This document shows positions 8,618 to 19,800 of a DNA stretch of 64,000 nucleotides, piece after piece. The stretch spans positions 549,001 to 613,000 of the forward strand of contig NZ_CANNEZ010000001.1 of the NCBI RefSeq assembly GCF_947503795.1, written 5' to 3'. The notes beneath the pieces were generated by a model. The model saw only the letters and a list, made by a program, of their open reading frames with translations. It was not told where the DNA came from and made no database searches. A program made the position numbers and the translations under genes. The first letter of the stretch is position 1, and each line of letters opens with the position of its first letter. The DNA comes from an uncultured Jannaschia sp. GTDB lineage: Bacteria > Pseudomonadota > Alphaproteobacteria > Rhodobacterales > Rhodobacteraceae.

Positions 8618-9112
8618 ATGCGCGTGATGGGGATCGATCCGGGGCTGAGGGCCTGCGGCTGGGGCGTGATCGACGTCGACGGCCCGCGCCTGCGCCACGT
8701 GGCCAACGGGACGGTGCGCCCGAGCGGTCAGGGGATGGGCGAGCGGCTGCTGTCGCTGCACCTGATGCTGAGTGCCGTGCTGGCCGAACACGCCCCCGAC
8801 GCCGCCGCGGTCGAGGAGACGTTCGTGAACGCGGGCGGGCAATCGACACTGAAGCTGGGCCAGGCGCGCGGGATCGCGGTGCTGGTGCCCGCGCAGGCCG
8901 GAATCGCGGTCGGCGAATACGCCGCAAACGCGGTCAAGAAGGCCGTGGTCGGCGTCGGCCACGCGCAGAAGGACCAGGTCCTCCACATGGTGAAGATGCA
9001 GCTTCCGGGCTGCGCGCCGGATTCGGCCGACGCCGCCGACGCGCTGGCGATCGCGCTCTGCCACGCGGCGCATCTCCAGACACGGGGTCGGCTGGCGGAG
9101 GCGCTGCGGTGA
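8618..9112 (+). CDS. ruvC: Holliday junction resolvase RuvC
   Basis: 164 residues. RuvC cuts Holliday junctions symmetrically in the RuvABC resolvasome. Acidic catalytic residues are in GIDPGL (Asp7), VEETFVN (the glutamates near 67) and [16 protein letters not shown] (two aspartates). The ATG at 8618 was chosen because the family begins MRVMGIDPG; the frame is open further upstream without homology. Its stop lies inside the GTG start of ruvA (GTGA). Confidence 0.97.
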   Translation: MRVMGIDPGLRACGWGVIDVDGPRLRHVANGTVRPSGQGMGERLLSLHLMLSAVLAEHAPDAAAVEETFVNAGGQSTLKLGQARGIAVLVPAQAGIAVGEYAANAVKKAVVGVGHAQKDQVLHMVKMQLPGCAPDSADAADALAIALCHAAHLQTRGRLAEALR

Positions 9113-9744
9113 TCGGACGGCTCCGGGGCGAGGTGGCGTGGCGGGCGGCCGATCACGTCATGTTGGATGTGGGCGGCGTGGGATATGTCGTCTTCTGCTC
9201 GGATCGGACCTTGGCCGCGATGCCGCAGGTCGGCGCGATGGCCTCGCTCTGGACCGAGATGGTCGTTCGCGAGGATCTGATGCAGCTCTTCGGGTTCCTC
9301 ACCGTGCAGGAAAGGGAATGGCACCGCCTCCTCACCAGCGTGCAGGGCGTCGGCGCGAAGGTGTCGCTCGCCATCCTCGGTGTGCTGGGCCCCGACGGGG
9401 TCGGACGCGCGATCGCACTTTCGGATGCGGCGGCTGTCAAGGCCGCGCCGGGCGTCGGGCCGAAGCTCGCGACGCGCGTGGTGAACGAACTGCAGGGAAA
9501 GGCGCCCGCGCTGATGGCAATGGGCGGCGGAGGGGACGACCCGCTGATCGAGGGCGCGGCGGCCCCCACGCTACAGGTTGCGACCCCGACGGGCGGCGCG
9601 CAGGCCGACGCGCTCTCGGCGCTGACGAATCTCGGCTACGCGCCCGTCGACGCGGCGCGCGCCGTGGCTGAAGTCGCCGACGACGCCGAGGATGCGGGCG
9701 AGCTGATCCGGCGGGCCCTCAAGCGCCTCGCGCCGGGGGGCTGA
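9109..9744 (+). CDS. ruvA: Holliday junction DNA helicase subunit RuvA
   Basis: 211 residues with a GTG start overlapping ruvC by four bases. The N-terminal OB fold begins [11 protein letters not shown]. Helix-hairpin-helix motifs ([14 protein letters not shown] and [16 protein letters not shown]) contact junction DNA. The C-terminal domain III ([16 protein letters not shown]) binds RuvB. RuvA holds the four-way junction square planar for branch migration. Confidence 0.97.
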   Translation: MIGRLRGEVAWRAADHVMLDVGGVGYVVFCSDRTLAAMPQVGAMASLWTEMVVREDLMQLFGFLTVQEREWHRLLTSVQGVGAKVSLAILGVLGPDGVGRAIALSDAAAVKAAPGVGPKLATRVVNELQGKAPALMAMGGGGDDPLIEGAAAPTLQVATPTGGAQADALSALTNLGYAPVDAARAVAEVADDAEDAGELIRRALKRLAPGG

Positions 9745-9796
9745 TGATCGTGACCATCCGAACGCCATCGCGTGACGGGCCGGGGGGCGCAGGCCC

Positions 9797-10816
9797 ATGA
9801 CCGAGCGCGATCCCCTGCTCGACCCCGCCCAGCGCGACGAGGGCGACCGGGCGCTGCGGCCGCAGGTGCTCGACGAATTCATCGGCCAGGCCGAGGCACG
9901 GTCGAACCTGCGGATCTTCATCGAAAGCGCAAAGCGGCGCGGCGAGGCGATGGACCACGTGCTGTTCCACGGGCCGCCGGGCCTGGGCAAGACGACGCTG
10001 GCGCAGATCATGGCGCGCGAGCTGGGCGTCGGATTTCGGATGACCTCGGGGCCGGTGCTGGCCAAGGCGGGCGACCTCGCCGCGATCCTGACCAATCTGG
10101 AGCCGCGCGACGTGCTCTTCATCGACGAGATCCACCGCCTGAACCCGGCGGTCGAGGAGGTGCTCTACCCCGCGCTCGAGGATTTCGCGCTGGACCTCGT
10201 GATCGGCGAGGGGCCGGCGGCGCGGACCGTGCGGATCGACCTTCAGCCCTTCACGCTGGTCGGCGCGACGACCCGGCTGGGCCTGCTGACCACGCCGCTG
10301 CGCGACCGCTTCGGCATCCCCACGCGGCTGGTCTTCTACACCGAGGACGAACTCCATGAGATCGTCACCCGCGGCGCCCGCCTGATGGGCGCGCCCGCCA
10401 CCGATGACGGCGCCCGCGAGATCGCCAAGCGCGCGCGCGGCACGCCCCGGATCGCGGGCCGGCTGCTGCGCCGCGTGGTCGACTTCGCGGTGGTCGAAGG
10501 CGACGGGCGGGTGACGCAGGACGTGGCCGACGGGGCGCTGACGCGGCTCGGGGTGGACCATCTCGGGCTCGACGGCGCGGACCGGCGCTACCTGTCGCTC
10601 ATCGCCGAGAATTACGGCGGCGGGCCGGTGGGGATCGAGACGATCGCCGCGGCCCTTTCGGAGAGCCGCGACGCGCTCGAGGAGGTGATCGAGCCGTTCC
10701 TTCTGCAACAGGGACTGATCGCGCGCACGCCGCGCGGACGGATGCTGGCCCACAAGGGCTGGAGCCATCTGGGCCTGCCCGCGCCCGGCGGGCCGAATGG
10801 CGATCTCTTCGGCTGA
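9797..10816 (+). CDS. ruvB: Holliday junction branch-migration ATPase RuvB
   Basis: 339 residues of the AAA+ family. Walker [10 protein letters not shown], Walker [10 protein letters not shown], sensor GATTRLGLL and arginine finger region PLRDRFGI are visible, with the C-terminal winged helix ending in [13 protein letters not shown]. Hexameric rings pump DNA through the RuvA tetramer. It follows ruvA by 52 bases, completing the ruvCAB operon. Confidence 0.98.
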   Translation: MTERDPLLDPAQRDEGDRALRPQVLDEFIGQAEARSNLRIFIESAKRRGEAMDHVLFHGPPGLGKTTLAQIMARELGVGFRMTSGPVLAKAGDLAAILTNLEPRDVLFIDEIHRLNPAVEEVLYPALEDFALDLVIGEGPAARTVRIDLQPFTLVGATTRLGLLTTPLRDRFGIPTRLVFYTEDELHEIVTRGARLMGAPATDDGAREIAKRARGTPRIAGRLLRRVVDFAVVEGDGRVTQDVADGALTRLGVDHLGLDGADRRYLSLIAENYGGGPVGIETIAAALSESRDALEEVIEPFLLQQGLIARTPRGRMLAHKGWSHLGLPAPGGPNGDLFG

Positions 10817-10817
10817 G

Positions 10818-10872
10818 GGCGGGGCGAGGGGTTCCACCCCTCGCGCACCCCGGCATATTTGACGAACATCGA
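10818..10872. repeat. intergenic hairpin plus CCCCGGCATATTT element
   Basis: Directly after ruvB there is a hairpin (gaggggt/acccctc), then GCGCACCCCGGCATATTTGA. A related element (hairpin ggggctctgcccc followed by ACCCCGAGGTATTT) occurs at 58296-58330. My recollection is that this class of element recurs between genes in Rhodobacteraceae genomes. It may act as a 3' end or transcript-stabilising element. Confidence 0.5.
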
Positions 10873-10897
10873 AGGGATTGGCATCGGGGGCCGGGTG

Positions 10898-12307
10898 ATG
10901 GGCGAGGAAACGGATCGGGCGGTGTTCAACCTCGCCGCCTACGTCCTGGCGGCAGGACGGACGCGGGCGGATCGGCCCGCGCTGATCGTGCCGGGCGTGC
11001 AGCGATGGACCCACGGCGCGCTGGCCGATGCGGTCGAGCGGCGGGCGGGGGGTCTGGCGGCGCGGGGCCTGAAGTCGGGCGACCGGGTGCTGCTTCGGCT
11101 GGGAAATTCGGGCGACTTCCCGGTGACCTTCCTCGCCTGCGCGCTGGCGGGGCTGGTACCGGTGCCGACGGCGGCGGGCCTGACGGAACGGGAGATCACC
11201 AGGATGGCCGCGTTGGTCGATCCCGCGCTGGTGGTCGCCGAAGCGGGCATCTCGCGACCCGCCGGGGCCGGCGCGGTCGCGCCCGAGGCGCTGGACGCCG
11301 TCCCCCTGCCGCCCGCGGACTGGTCGCGCGGGTCCGCCGACCGCCTCGGCTATATCGTGTTCACCAGCGGATCGGGCGGCACGCCCAAGGCAGTGGCTCA
11401 CGCGCATCGCGCGGTGCTGGCGCGGCGGGCGATGTGGGACGGCTGGTATGGCCTGCGTGCCGATGACCGGATGATGCATGCGGGGGCCTTCAACTGGACC
11501 TACACGCTGGGCACCGGGCTGCTCGACCCCTGGGCGATCGGCGCGACGGCGATCGTGCCACCTCCCGGTGCGGCGGACCTCGCGGGGCTGATCCGCGCCG
11601 AGGCAGCGACGATTTTCGCGGCGGCGCCGGGGATCTACCGGCGGCTCCTGCGCGGTGACCTGTCGGGGCTGGGTGCGCTGCGGCACGGGCTCTCGGCGGG
11701 CGAGCGTCTGCCCGAGGCGACCCGGACGGCCTGGTACGCGGCGACGGGTACCGATCTGCACGAGGCGCTGGGGATGTCGGAATGCTCGACCTTCGTATCG
11801 GGCTGCCCCGACCGCCCGGCGCCGTCTGGGACATCGGGCTACGCGCAGCCGGGCCGACGGGTCCGCGTGGTCGATGGCCGCCTGCAGGTCGCGACCGACG
11901 ATCCGGGGCTGATGCTCGGCTACTGGGTGGATGGCGCGCCGGTGCCGGTGGAGGGCGACTGGTTCGACACCGGCGACCGGGTGACGACGCGCGCGGACGG
12001 CGCGATCCGGCACGAGGGCCGCGCGGACGACCTGCTCAACCCCGGCGGCTTCCGCGTCTCGCCGCAGGAGGTCGAGGCCGCGCTGGCCGATCTGCCAGTG
12101 CATGAGATCGCGGTCGGCTGCACGCGGGTGGCCGGCGGCGCGGAAGTGCTGGCGGCCTATTATGTCGGCCCGTTGCTGGACGAAGGCATGGCGGACGCAC
12201 ACGCGACGGCCCGGTTGGCGGCCTACAAGCGCCCGCGGCTTTGGCTCCGGCGGGAGGCGCTGCCGCGAAACGCGAACGGCAAGCTGCGGCGGCGCGACCT
12301 GGCCTGA
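10898..12307 (+). CDS. AMP-dependent acyl-CoA synthetase/ligase
   Basis: 469 residues of the ANL superfamily, which makes acyl-AMP and then acyl-CoA from a carboxylic acid, ATP and CoA. The P-loop-like motif is YIVFTSGSGGTPKAVAHAHR; the late motifs are GDWFDTGDRV and the catalytic lysine in NANGKLRRRD near the C-terminus. Short N-terminus and overall layout suggest the benzoate-CoA ligase or short-chain branch, but the substrate is not readable. Start ATG (MGEETDRAVF) was preferred over an upstream in-frame codon inside the intergenic repeat. It follows ruvB without obvious functional link. Confidence 0.85.
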   Translation: MGEETDRAVFNLAAYVLAAGRTRADRPALIVPGVQRWTHGALADAVERRAGGLAARGLKSGDRVLLRLGNSGDFPVTFLACALAGLVPVPTAAGLTEREITRMAALVDPALVVAEAGISRPAGAGAVAPEALDAVPLPPADWSRGSADRLGYIVFTSGSGGTPKAVAHAHRAVLARRAMWDGWYGLRADDRMMHAGAFNWTYTLGTGLLDPWAIGATAIVPPPGAADLAGLIRAEAATIFAAAPGIYRRLLRGDLSGLGALRHGLSAGERLPEATRTAWYAATGTDLHEALGMSECSTFVSGCPDRPAPSGTSGYAQPGRRVRVVDGRLQVATDDPGLMLGYWVDGAPVPVEGDWFDTGDRVTTRADGAIRHEGRADDLLNPGGFRVSPQEVEAALADLPVHEIAVGCTRVAGGAEVLAAYYVGPLLDEGMADAHATARLAAYKRPRLWLRREALPRNANGKLRRRDLA

Positions 12308-12311
12308 GAGC

Positions 12312-13391
12312 TCAGCTGCCGCGGCTCTGCGCGGCGCGTACGGCCTGTTCGACGACCTGGTCGGCGTAGCGGTTGCCCTCGGAATAGGACATCTCGGCCG
12401 CCTTCCAGGTGCAGCGGAAGGTCAGGCCCGTCGGCGCCCAGTCGAATTCCGGGACGCCGTCGAAGGTGGCGACCGTCATCGACCGCAGCACCCGCATGCC
12501 GAACCCGGTGAGCTTCGCGGGCGGCGCGATCTCGTGCGGGGCGGTCTCGCGCCAGGTCAGCACGAAATCGCCGTCGGAGACGAGGATCGACAGCGCCACG
12601 CGCCCCTTGGGATCCGATAGCGCGCCGTGCTTGATCGCGTTGGTCAGAAGCTCGTTCAACGACAGCACGACGGTCTGCGCCGCCGTGCCGTTGAGCGCGA
12701 AATCATCCGTCAAATCGACGTCGATCTGGCCTGCCTCGACCAGCGCGCCCAGCGTCGTGTCCACCAGCGCCCGCAGTCGCACGAGGAGCCGGTTGCCGGA
12801 AAACGTCAGGCTGTTGACGTCCGAGAGGGCGCGCAGGCGGCCCTGGAAGCTCTCGATCAAGGCTTCGCGCGTGTCCGAGCTGCGCGCGGCCATGTTGAAC
12901 ATGCCCCCGACCAGCGCGAAGATGTTCTTGATGCGGTGCGCCATCTCGCCCGCCATCAGCTCGGCCCGCTCCTGCGCCTGGCGGAACTCGGTGACGTCGT
13001 GATTGATCCCGATCAGCAGCTTGCGCCCGTCGGCGGTGGTCATCGGGCGGCCGGCCCCGTCGATCCACATGATCTTGCCGCTGGGATGCGCGACCCGGTA
13101 CTCGACCGAGAAGGCGGCACCGGACGCGCGGCTCTCCTCGACGGCGGTCGCGACATGCGACCGATCCTCGGGCATGATGAATTCGAAGAAATCGACCATC
13201 GGGAACGCGGCCTCGATGTCGGGCAGGTCCATCATCCGTCGCCACGTCAGGTCGACGACGCAGAGCCCGCTGTCGAGATCGGCGACCCAGCGCCCGATCC
13301 CGCCCGCCGCGGGCGCGAGCGATTGCCAGTCGGTATCGATCTGCAACTGCGCCGACAGCATGGCCGTCTCGGTAGGGTTGCCGTCGCGCAT
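12312..13391 (-). CDS. PAS-HWE family sensor histidine kinase
   Basis: 359 residues, soluble. A PAS domain (about 25-138; FFEFIMPEDRSHV, VEYRVAHPSGKIMWIDG) precedes the H-box EMAHRIKNIFALVGGM with phospho-accepting His152. The N-box is LNELLTNAIKHGAL, and LTWRE (278-282) supplies the W-x-E signature that defines HWE kinases. HWE kinases often pass phosphate to orphan or PhyR-type regulators; none is adjacent. The start is uncertain: the ATG at 13391 has a weak ribosome site, and ATG 13361 or an upstream TTG are alternatives. Confidence 0.85.
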   Translation of the reverse strand: MRDGNPTETAMLSAQLQIDTDWQSLAPAAGGIGRWVADLDSGLCVVDLTWRRMMDLPDIEAAFPMVDFFEFIMPEDRSHVATAVEESRASGAAFSVEYRVAHPSGKIMWIDGAGRPMTTADGRKLLIGINHDVTEFRQAQERAELMAGEMAHRIKNIFALVGGMFNMAARSSDTREALIESFQGRLRALSDVNSLTFSGNRLLVRLRALVDTTLGALVEAGQIDVDLTDDFALNGTAAQTVVLSLNELLTNAIKHGALSDPKGRVALSILVSDGDFVLTWRETAPHEIAPPAKLTGFGMRVLRSMTVATFDGVPEFDWAPTGLTFRCTWKAAEMSYSEGNRYADQVVEQAVRAAQSRGS

Positions 13392-13515
13392 CTGGTCTGT
13401 CCGGGGTGGAAATCGAATGGCGGAGGCATTGTCATGAGACGTAGGTGATTGCAAGACGGGGGTTTCTTCGCCGCCGCGTCGCGCCTAGGGTCCGCTGGTT
13501 TCGTAGAGGTTCGGC

Positions 13516-14184
13516 ATGACGGTCAAACTCGATATTCTCTCCGACCCGATCTGTCCGTGGTGCCATATCGGCCGCGCCAACCTGTTCCGCGCGCTCGAGC
13601 GCCATCCCGATCATCCGTTCACGCTCGAATGGCATCCGTTCCAGCTCAACCCCGATATGCCCGCCGAGGGCATGGACCGCCGCGCCTATCTCGAAGCCAA
13701 GTTCGGCGGGCGCGACGGCGCCGTCCGGGCCTATGCGCCGGTGGTCGAGGCGGCCGAGGCGGCAGGCCTGTCGATCGATTTCGAGGCCATCGCGCGGACG
13801 CCCAACACGCTCGACGCGCATCGCCTGATCCATTGGGCCGGGCTTGAGGGGCGGCAGACGCCGGTCGCGACGGCGCTCTTCCAGGCGTATTTCGAGAAGG
13901 GACAGGATATCGGCGACGTGCCGACCCTGGTCGCCCTCGGCGCCGAGGCAGGGATGGATGCGGGCATGCTGGAGCGGCTCTTTGCCGGCGATGCCGATGC
14001 CGACGATATCCGCGCCCGCGACGCCCATGCACGCGAGCGTGGGGTGACCGGCGTGCCCACCTTCGTGCTCGCCAACCAGCATGTGCTGCGTGGCGCGCAG
14101 CCGCCCGAGCTTTGGGCGCAGGTCATCGAGGAGGTCGCGGGGCAACTTCGGGCCGAGCCCGCCGCGACCGATACGCGCGCGTGA
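13516..14184 (+). CDS. DsbA-family FrnE-like oxidoreductase
   Basis: 222 residues, no signal peptide. The thioredoxin-like active site DPICPWCHIGRANL (CPWC, residues near 13-16) and the cis-proline region RGVTGVPTFVLANQ mark the FrnE/2-hydroxychromene-2-carboxylate isomerase branch of the DsbA superfamily. Cytoplasmic members act as disulfide isomerases or in oxidative stress. The stop overlaps the GTG start of the exporter downstream by four bases, so the two are one operon. Confidence 0.9.
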   Translation: MTVKLDILSDPICPWCHIGRANLFRALERHPDHPFTLEWHPFQLNPDMPAEGMDRRAYLEAKFGGRDGAVRAYAPVVEAAEAAGLSIDFEAIARTPNTLDAHRLIHWAGLEGRQTPVATALFQAYFEKGQDIGDVPTLVALGAEAGMDAGMLERLFAGDADADDIRARDAHARERGVTGVPTFVLANQHVLRGAQPPELWAQVIEEVAGQLRAEPAATDTRA

Positions 14185-15452
14185 CCGACGCGGCGTCGTC
14201 CGAGGCCGCTCCGATCACGAAGCCTGCGCTGTCCATGGTGGAGTTCGTGGCGCTGATGGCGATGCTGTCGGCGACCATCGCGTTCTCGATCGACGCGATG
14301 CTGCCGGCGCTTCCTGATATCGGCGCGGCCCTGTCGCCGCTGAACCCCAACGCGGCCCAGCTTGTGATCGTGGCCTTCGTCTTCGGGATGGGCGCGGGGA
14401 CGATCTTCGCAGGGCCGATGTCGGACGCCTTCGGCCGCAAGCGCGTGATGCTGTCGGGCGCGGTGCTCTATTGCGCCGGCGCCGTCGGGGCCGCTTTTGC
14501 GCCCACGCTCGAGACGATCATCGTGGCGCGTGTGATCCAGGGCCTCGGCGCCGCGGGACCACGGGTCGCGGCACAGGCGATGATCCGCGACCTCTACATG
14601 GGGCGCGGCATGGCCAAGGTCGCCAGCTTCGTGATGATGACCTTCACATTGGTCCCCGCGATGGCGCCGCTGATCGGTTCGCTCATCATCGCGGGCTTCG
14701 GCTGGCGCGCGGTCTTCTGGGCCTTCGTCGTGTTCTCGGTGATCTCGGGGGGCTGGCTCGCGCTGCGGCAGCCCGAAACGCTGCCGCTCGCCCGTCGCCG
14801 CCCGCTGCGGCTCCGACCGCTGGCCGCTGCCTTCCGCGAGGTGCTCGGCCATCGCAACGTGCGACTGGCGATCTTCATTCAAACCATGGTGTTCGGCCTT
14901 CTCTTCTCGACGATCACTAGCGTGCAGCCGATCTACCAGGACGTGTTCGACCGGGCCGAAAGCTTTCCGCTCTGGTTCGGCCTCGTCGCCCTCCTATCGG
15001 GCGGCGCGAGCTTCCTGAACGCGCGGGTCGTCGGACGGGTCGGGATGCTCTGGATGCTGCGCCGGGCGCTGGCGGGGCATCTGGTGCTGTCGCTGATGCT
15101 GGCGTTGGTCTGGGTGGCGGGACTCCTGTCGGGCGAGTCGGCGTTCTGGGCCTTCTTCGGCTTTCAGGTGTCGAGCTTCGCGCTCGCGGGTCTCACCATC
15201 GGTAACCTGCAGGCCATCGCCATGCAGCCGATGGGCCATATCGCGGGCATGGCGTCCTCGGTGATCTCGTCGATGTCGACGATCCTGGCCGTGGCGGTGG
15301 CCGTGCCGATCGGCCTCGCCTTCGACGGCACGCCCGTGCCGCTGATCGTGGGGTCGGGGCTCTGCGCAGGCGTCGCTTTCCTGATGGCGCTGGCGCTGCG
15401 GGACGGCTCCGGCGCGCTGGAGGAGCCCTTCGCGGGCCAGAAGCTCCGCTAG
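14181..15452 (+). CDS. Bcr/CflA-type MFS drug exporter
   Basis: 423 residues with twelve predicted membrane segments. The motif between helices 2 and 3, GPMSDAFGRKRVM, and the helix-4/5 region GLGAAGPRVAAQAMIRDLY are those of the Bcr/CflA group of proton-driven exporters. The GTG start (VTDAASSEAAP) overlaps the stop of the DsbA-family gene; the frame extends upstream only inside that gene. The substrate is unknown. Confidence 0.9.
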   Translation: MTDAASSEAAPITKPALSMVEFVALMAMLSATIAFSIDAMLPALPDIGAALSPLNPNAAQLVIVAFVFGMGAGTIFAGPMSDAFGRKRVMLSGAVLYCAGAVGAAFAPTLETIIVARVIQGLGAAGPRVAAQAMIRDLYMGRGMAKVASFVMMTFTLVPAMAPLIGSLIIAGFGWRAVFWAFVVFSVISGGWLALRQPETLPLARRRPLRLRPLAAAFREVLGHRNVRLAIFIQTMVFGLLFSTITSVQPIYQDVFDRAESFPLWFGLVALLSGGASFLNARVVGRVGMLWMLRRALAGHLVLSLMLALVWVAGLLSGESAFWAFFGFQVSSFALAGLTIGNLQAIAMQPMGHIAGMASSVISSMSTILAVAVAVPIGLAFDGTPVPLIVGSGLCAGVAFLMALALRDGSGALEEPFAGQKLR

Positions 15453-15462
15453 GCGCGCGCTG

Positions 15463-16773
15463 TCACTCGGCGGGCTTGCGCGTCGCCTCCTCCGAGTCCT
15501 CGGCATAGGGATGCACGTCGCCGATCTCGGGGTCTTGGGACAGGAAGAAATTGGCGGCGTAGCCGTGCACCACGATCGATACGACGATGGTGACCACGGC
15601 CACCCGCCAGACGCCTTCGATGTCGGCGAACTCGGCGTGGTTCTGGGCATAGGCGATGTAGAAGACCGACCCCATGCCGCGAATGCCGAAGAAGGCCACG
15701 TTGCGACGGGACATCTGATCGCAGGGATGGCCGATCATCGCCAGCAGGCCCGCGATCGGGCGGATCAGGAAGACGAGGGCGAGCGCGAAAGCCACCTCCT
15801 GCCAACGAAGCCCGGACAGGGCCCCGCCGACAAGGAAGGTGCCCAGCCAGAGCAGCAGGATCGCGAGCAGGATCGCCTCGAGCTGTTCGGCACCGTGATG
15901 GACGTATTTCTCGTAACCCTCGTTCTCGGTGCCGCGCGTGTTCGACCGGCCCGCGCGGACCGCGACGAAGACCGCGAGGAAGCCGTAGCCATCCACTGCT
16001 TCGGTCACGCCGTAGGAGATCATCGTCGCCGAGAGGATCACAAGCACCGCATTCCACGCGCCCTGCGCGCCGTCGCCCCAGGGCGAGAAGACGACGCGGC
16101 TGATCGCCCAGCCGGTCGCGTAGCCGACGACGATGCCCATCGCGACCCGGTAGGCGAAATCGAAGGTCAGCCAGTCCCAGAGCCAGGCCTCGCCCGAGGT
16201 GGCTTCTGCCACGCCGAGCGTGGCGGCATGGATCGCGAGATAGACGAAGGGAAAGGCGAGCCCGTCATTGAGGCCCGCCTCGGCCGTCAGCGCGACCTCC
16301 ATCGGTTCCTCGTCCTGACCGGGCGGCGAGACCTGCACCGACCGCGCCAGCACCGGATCCGTGGGCGCGAGCGAGGCGGCCAGCAGGAGGGCCGCGGGCA
16401 GCGACAGTCCAAGCCAGCCATGACCGAGGAGCGCGACCGCCCCGATGGTCAGCGGCATCGCCACGATCAACAGCCGCCAGGTCGGGTTCCAGCTGCGCCA
16501 GGACATCGGCGTGTCGATGGCAAGCCCGGCGCCCGCCAGCGAGATGATGACGATCAGCTCGGAGGCGTGTTCGATCACCATCGACTGCCACCCGCCCTCG
16601 AGCGGGTCGATCAGCGCCATGCCGACCCCGGCGAAGAGCGCCCCGAAGACGAGATAGAAGGCCGGAAGGTTGAAGAGCTTGTAGCGCGCGAGCGCCGGTT
16701 GCAGCGTTAGCCCGAACAGCGCGAGCCCGAGCACCGTGTAGATCAGGTCGCGTGGATCGATCGTGCCCCACAT
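15463..16773 (-). CDS. CPA1-type sodium/proton antiporter
   Basis: 436 residues with about twelve membrane segments. Hallmarks of the Na+/H+ exchanger family are LAPTDPVLARSVQVSPPG and EAGLNDGLAFPFVYLAIH, whose Asp residues bind the ion, and the later NVAFFGIRGMGSVFYIAYA. The C-terminal cytosolic tail is short (DPEIGDVHPYAEDSEEATRK). It probably maintains pH and sodium balance in a marine-type cell. It converges with the exporter gene 10 bases away. Confidence 0.92.
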   Translation of the reverse strand: MWGTIDPRDLIYTVLGLALFGLTLQPALARYKLFNLPAFYLVFGALFAGVGMALIDPLEGGWQSMVIEHASELIVIISLAGAGLAIDTPMSWRSWNPTWRLLIVAMPLTIGAVALLGHGWLGLSLPAALLLAASLAPTDPVLARSVQVSPPGQDEEPMEVALTAEAGLNDGLAFPFVYLAIHAATLGVAEATSGEAWLWDWLTFDFAYRVAMGIVVGYATGWAISRVVFSPWGDGAQGAWNAVLVILSATMISYGVTEAVDGYGFLAVFVAVRAGRSNTRGTENEGYEKYVHHGAEQLEAILLAILLLWLGTFLVGGALSGLRWQEVAFALALVFLIRPIAGLLAMIGHPCDQMSRRNVAFFGIRGMGSVFYIAYAQNHAEFADIEGVWRVAVVTIVVSIVVHGYAANFFLSQDPEIGDVHPYAEDSEEATRKPAE

Positions 16774-16833
16774 CCGCGACGCCCCTCCGTTTCAGCCCCA
16801 ACACGGGGCGCGGTCGCCCGGTTCCCCGAAGGC

Positions 16834-19800
16834 TCAGCCGCCCCTGACCTTCACGGCCCCTGCATGGACCGCGAGGTCGCGCGCGACCGAGAAGGCGCCC
16901 TTGATGCGATCGGCCTCGGCGGGGAACTCCTGCGCGAGGACGAGCTTGTCGCCCTTGATCTTCGCGGCACCGTTCTTCGACTTGATATAGTCCACCAGCC
17001 CCTCGGGGCGAGCGAAGCGGTTGCCGTGGAATTCGACCGTCGCGCCCCTGGCGCCGACGTTCAGTTTCTCGATCCCGGCCGACTTGCAGAGCGACTTGAT
17101 GCGGACGACGCGCAGAAGGACGTTCACCTCGCGGGGGAGGGGGCCGAACCGGTCGATCAACTCGGCCGCGAACCCCTCCAGCTCCACCTTGCGGTCGAGC
17201 CCCGAGAGGCGACGATAAAGGCCCAGCCGGGTGTCGAGGTCGGGCACGTAGTCCTCGGGGATGAGAACCGGCACACCCAGCGCAATCTGAGGCGACCAGT
17301 CATCGGAGAGCGCGTCGGGCAAGTCCGCCTTGCCCGATTTCAGCGACTCGATCGTCTCCTGCAGCATCGACTGGTACAATTCGAACCCCACCTCCTTCAT
17401 GTGGCCCGATTGTTCCTCGCCGATGATGTTGCCTCCGCCCCTGAGATCAAGGTCTTGGCTGGCGATGTTGAAGCCCGCGCCCAGCGCGTCGATGCTGCCA
17501 AGCGCCTTCAGGCGTCGCGTGGCCGCCGTGGTCAGCTTCGATTTGGGCTTGGTTGTCAGATAAGCATAAGCACGGGTCTTGGATCGGCCAACGCGGCCCC
17601 TGATCTGGTAGAGCTGAGACAAGCCGAACATGTCCGCGCGCCAGATGACCATCGTGTTCGCGGTCGGGATGTCGATGCCGGATTCGATGATGGTTGTTGA
17701 GAGAAGGACATCGTACTTGCCGTCGTAGAACGCGTTCATGCGCTCGTCGAGGTCACCGGCCGCGAGTTGTCCATGTGCGATCACATAGGTCAATTCCGGC
17801 AGCTGTTCGCGCAGGAACTGCTCCATTTCCGACAAATCGCTGATCCGGGGCACAACCATGAAGGACTGTCCGCCACGGTAATGCTCGCGCAGAAGCGCCT
17901 CGCGGACGGTCACGGCATCGAACTCCGAGACGTAGGTCCGGATCGCGAGGCGGTCGACCGGCGGCGTGCCGATGATCGACAGGTCCCGCACCCCCGTCAG
18001 CGACATCTGGAGTGTCCGCGGGATAGGCGTCGCGGAGAGCGTCAGCACATGAACGTCGGTCCGCATCTCCTTGAGACGCTCCTTATGTGTGACGCCGAAA
18101 TGCTGTTCCTCGTCGATGACGAGAAGCCCGAGATCGCGGAACTTCACCTGCTTGGCCAGCAGCGCATGGGTGCCGATGGCGATGTCGACGGTGCCGTCGG
18201 CGATGCCCGCGCGGGTTTCGGCCGCGACCTTGGGCGTCACGAAGCGCGACAGTTGCCGGACCTTGACGGGAAATCCGCGGAACCGGTCCATGAAAGACTT
18301 GGCGTGCTGGCGCGCCAAAAGGGTCGTGGGCGCGATGACCGCGACCTGTTTGCCCGAGGTTGCGGCGATGAAGGCGGCGCGCATCGCGACCTCAGTCTTG
18401 CCGAAGCCGACGTCACCGACCACGAGCCGGTCCATCGGATTGCCCGACGCGAGGTCGGCCGCGACGTCCTCGATGGCCTGCATCTGGTCGTCCGTTTCCT
18501 CGTAGGGGAACCGGGCGGCGAAGGCTTCGGCCATGTCGCCAGGCGGCGTCAGGATCGGGGCCTGGCGCAGCGCGCGTTCGGCCGCGATCCGCATCAGGCG
18601 TTCGGCGATCTGGCGGATGCGCTCCTTCAGACGGGCCTTGCGGGTCTGCCACGCGCCGCCCCCAAGCTTGTCGAGGAGGCCTTCTTCCGAACCATAGCGG
18701 CTGAGGAGCTCGATATTCTCGACGGGCAGGAACAGCCGGTCGCCGCCCGCATATTCCAGCGCCAGGCATTCGTGGGGCGCACCCGCGGCGGTGACGGTCT
18801 CCATCCCGATGAAACGCCCGACGCCGTGATCCACATGCACCACCAGATCCCCGACCGAAAGCGCCTGCGCCTCGGTCAGGAAGTTCTCGGCGCGGCGCTT
18901 CTTCTTCTTGCCCCGGATCAGCCGTTCGCCGAGCACGTCCTGCTCGGAGATGACGGTCAGTCGATGCTGACCGAAGGGCCCATCGAAGCCGCGATCAAGG
19001 GCCCAGATCGCCAGGCCGACGTCGCCGCGCGCGACCTCCTCGAGGCGCTTCACGGATTTCAACCGCTCCACACCATGATCCTCGAGCAGGCCCTCCAGAC
19101 GCTCGCGCGCGCCGCCGGAATAGGAGGCGATGACCACTCCACCTTCGGTCCGCTTCTCGGCAATGTACGCGGCCAGCGTCTCAAAGAGATTGACGTCCTC
19201 GAGCTGCCGCTCCGGCGCGAAGCTGCGCCCGATGCGCCCGCCCGCGTCGATCACGTTCGGCCCGGGTGCCGCAGGGAAGGGTGACAGGTGCAACGTGCGG
19301 CGGCCCGCCATGACGGTCTCGAACGCGTCCGGCGCGAGATAGAGCCCGTCGGGCTGCGCGGGCTTGTAGACGCTGTCGACGCGGCCCTTGGCGGTCATCG
19401 CCTCGCGCCGATTGTCATACATGTCGGTGATCTGGGTCCAGCGCTCCGCGTGCTGCGCGGGTAGTCCGTCATCGAGAACGAAGCTCGCCTCGGGCAGGTA
19501 GTCTGGCAGCGTCTCCAGCGTCTCGTGGAAAAACGGGAGCCAGTGTTCGGCGCCCTGCGCCTTCTTGCCCGCCGTGACGGCCTCGTAAAGCGGGTCATCG
19601 GTGCCCGCTGCGCCGAACTCGATTCGGTAGGTTTGGCGAAAGCGGGTGATCGCCGGGCCGTCGAGGATGACCTCCGAGACGGGCGCAAGCTCGATCAGCT
19701 CCAATGTATCGGTCGTGCGCTGGGAAACGGGATCGAACCGGCGCAGCCCGTCCAGCGTGTCGCCGAAGAGGTCGAGGCGGATCGGCGCGGGCTGACCGGG

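Noticed and set aside
9719-12202. Minus-strand open frame of 827 codons opposite ruvB and the acyl-CoA synthetase
   Set aside because: Antisense to recognised genes, with no domain and no ribosome site; a GC-bias artefact.
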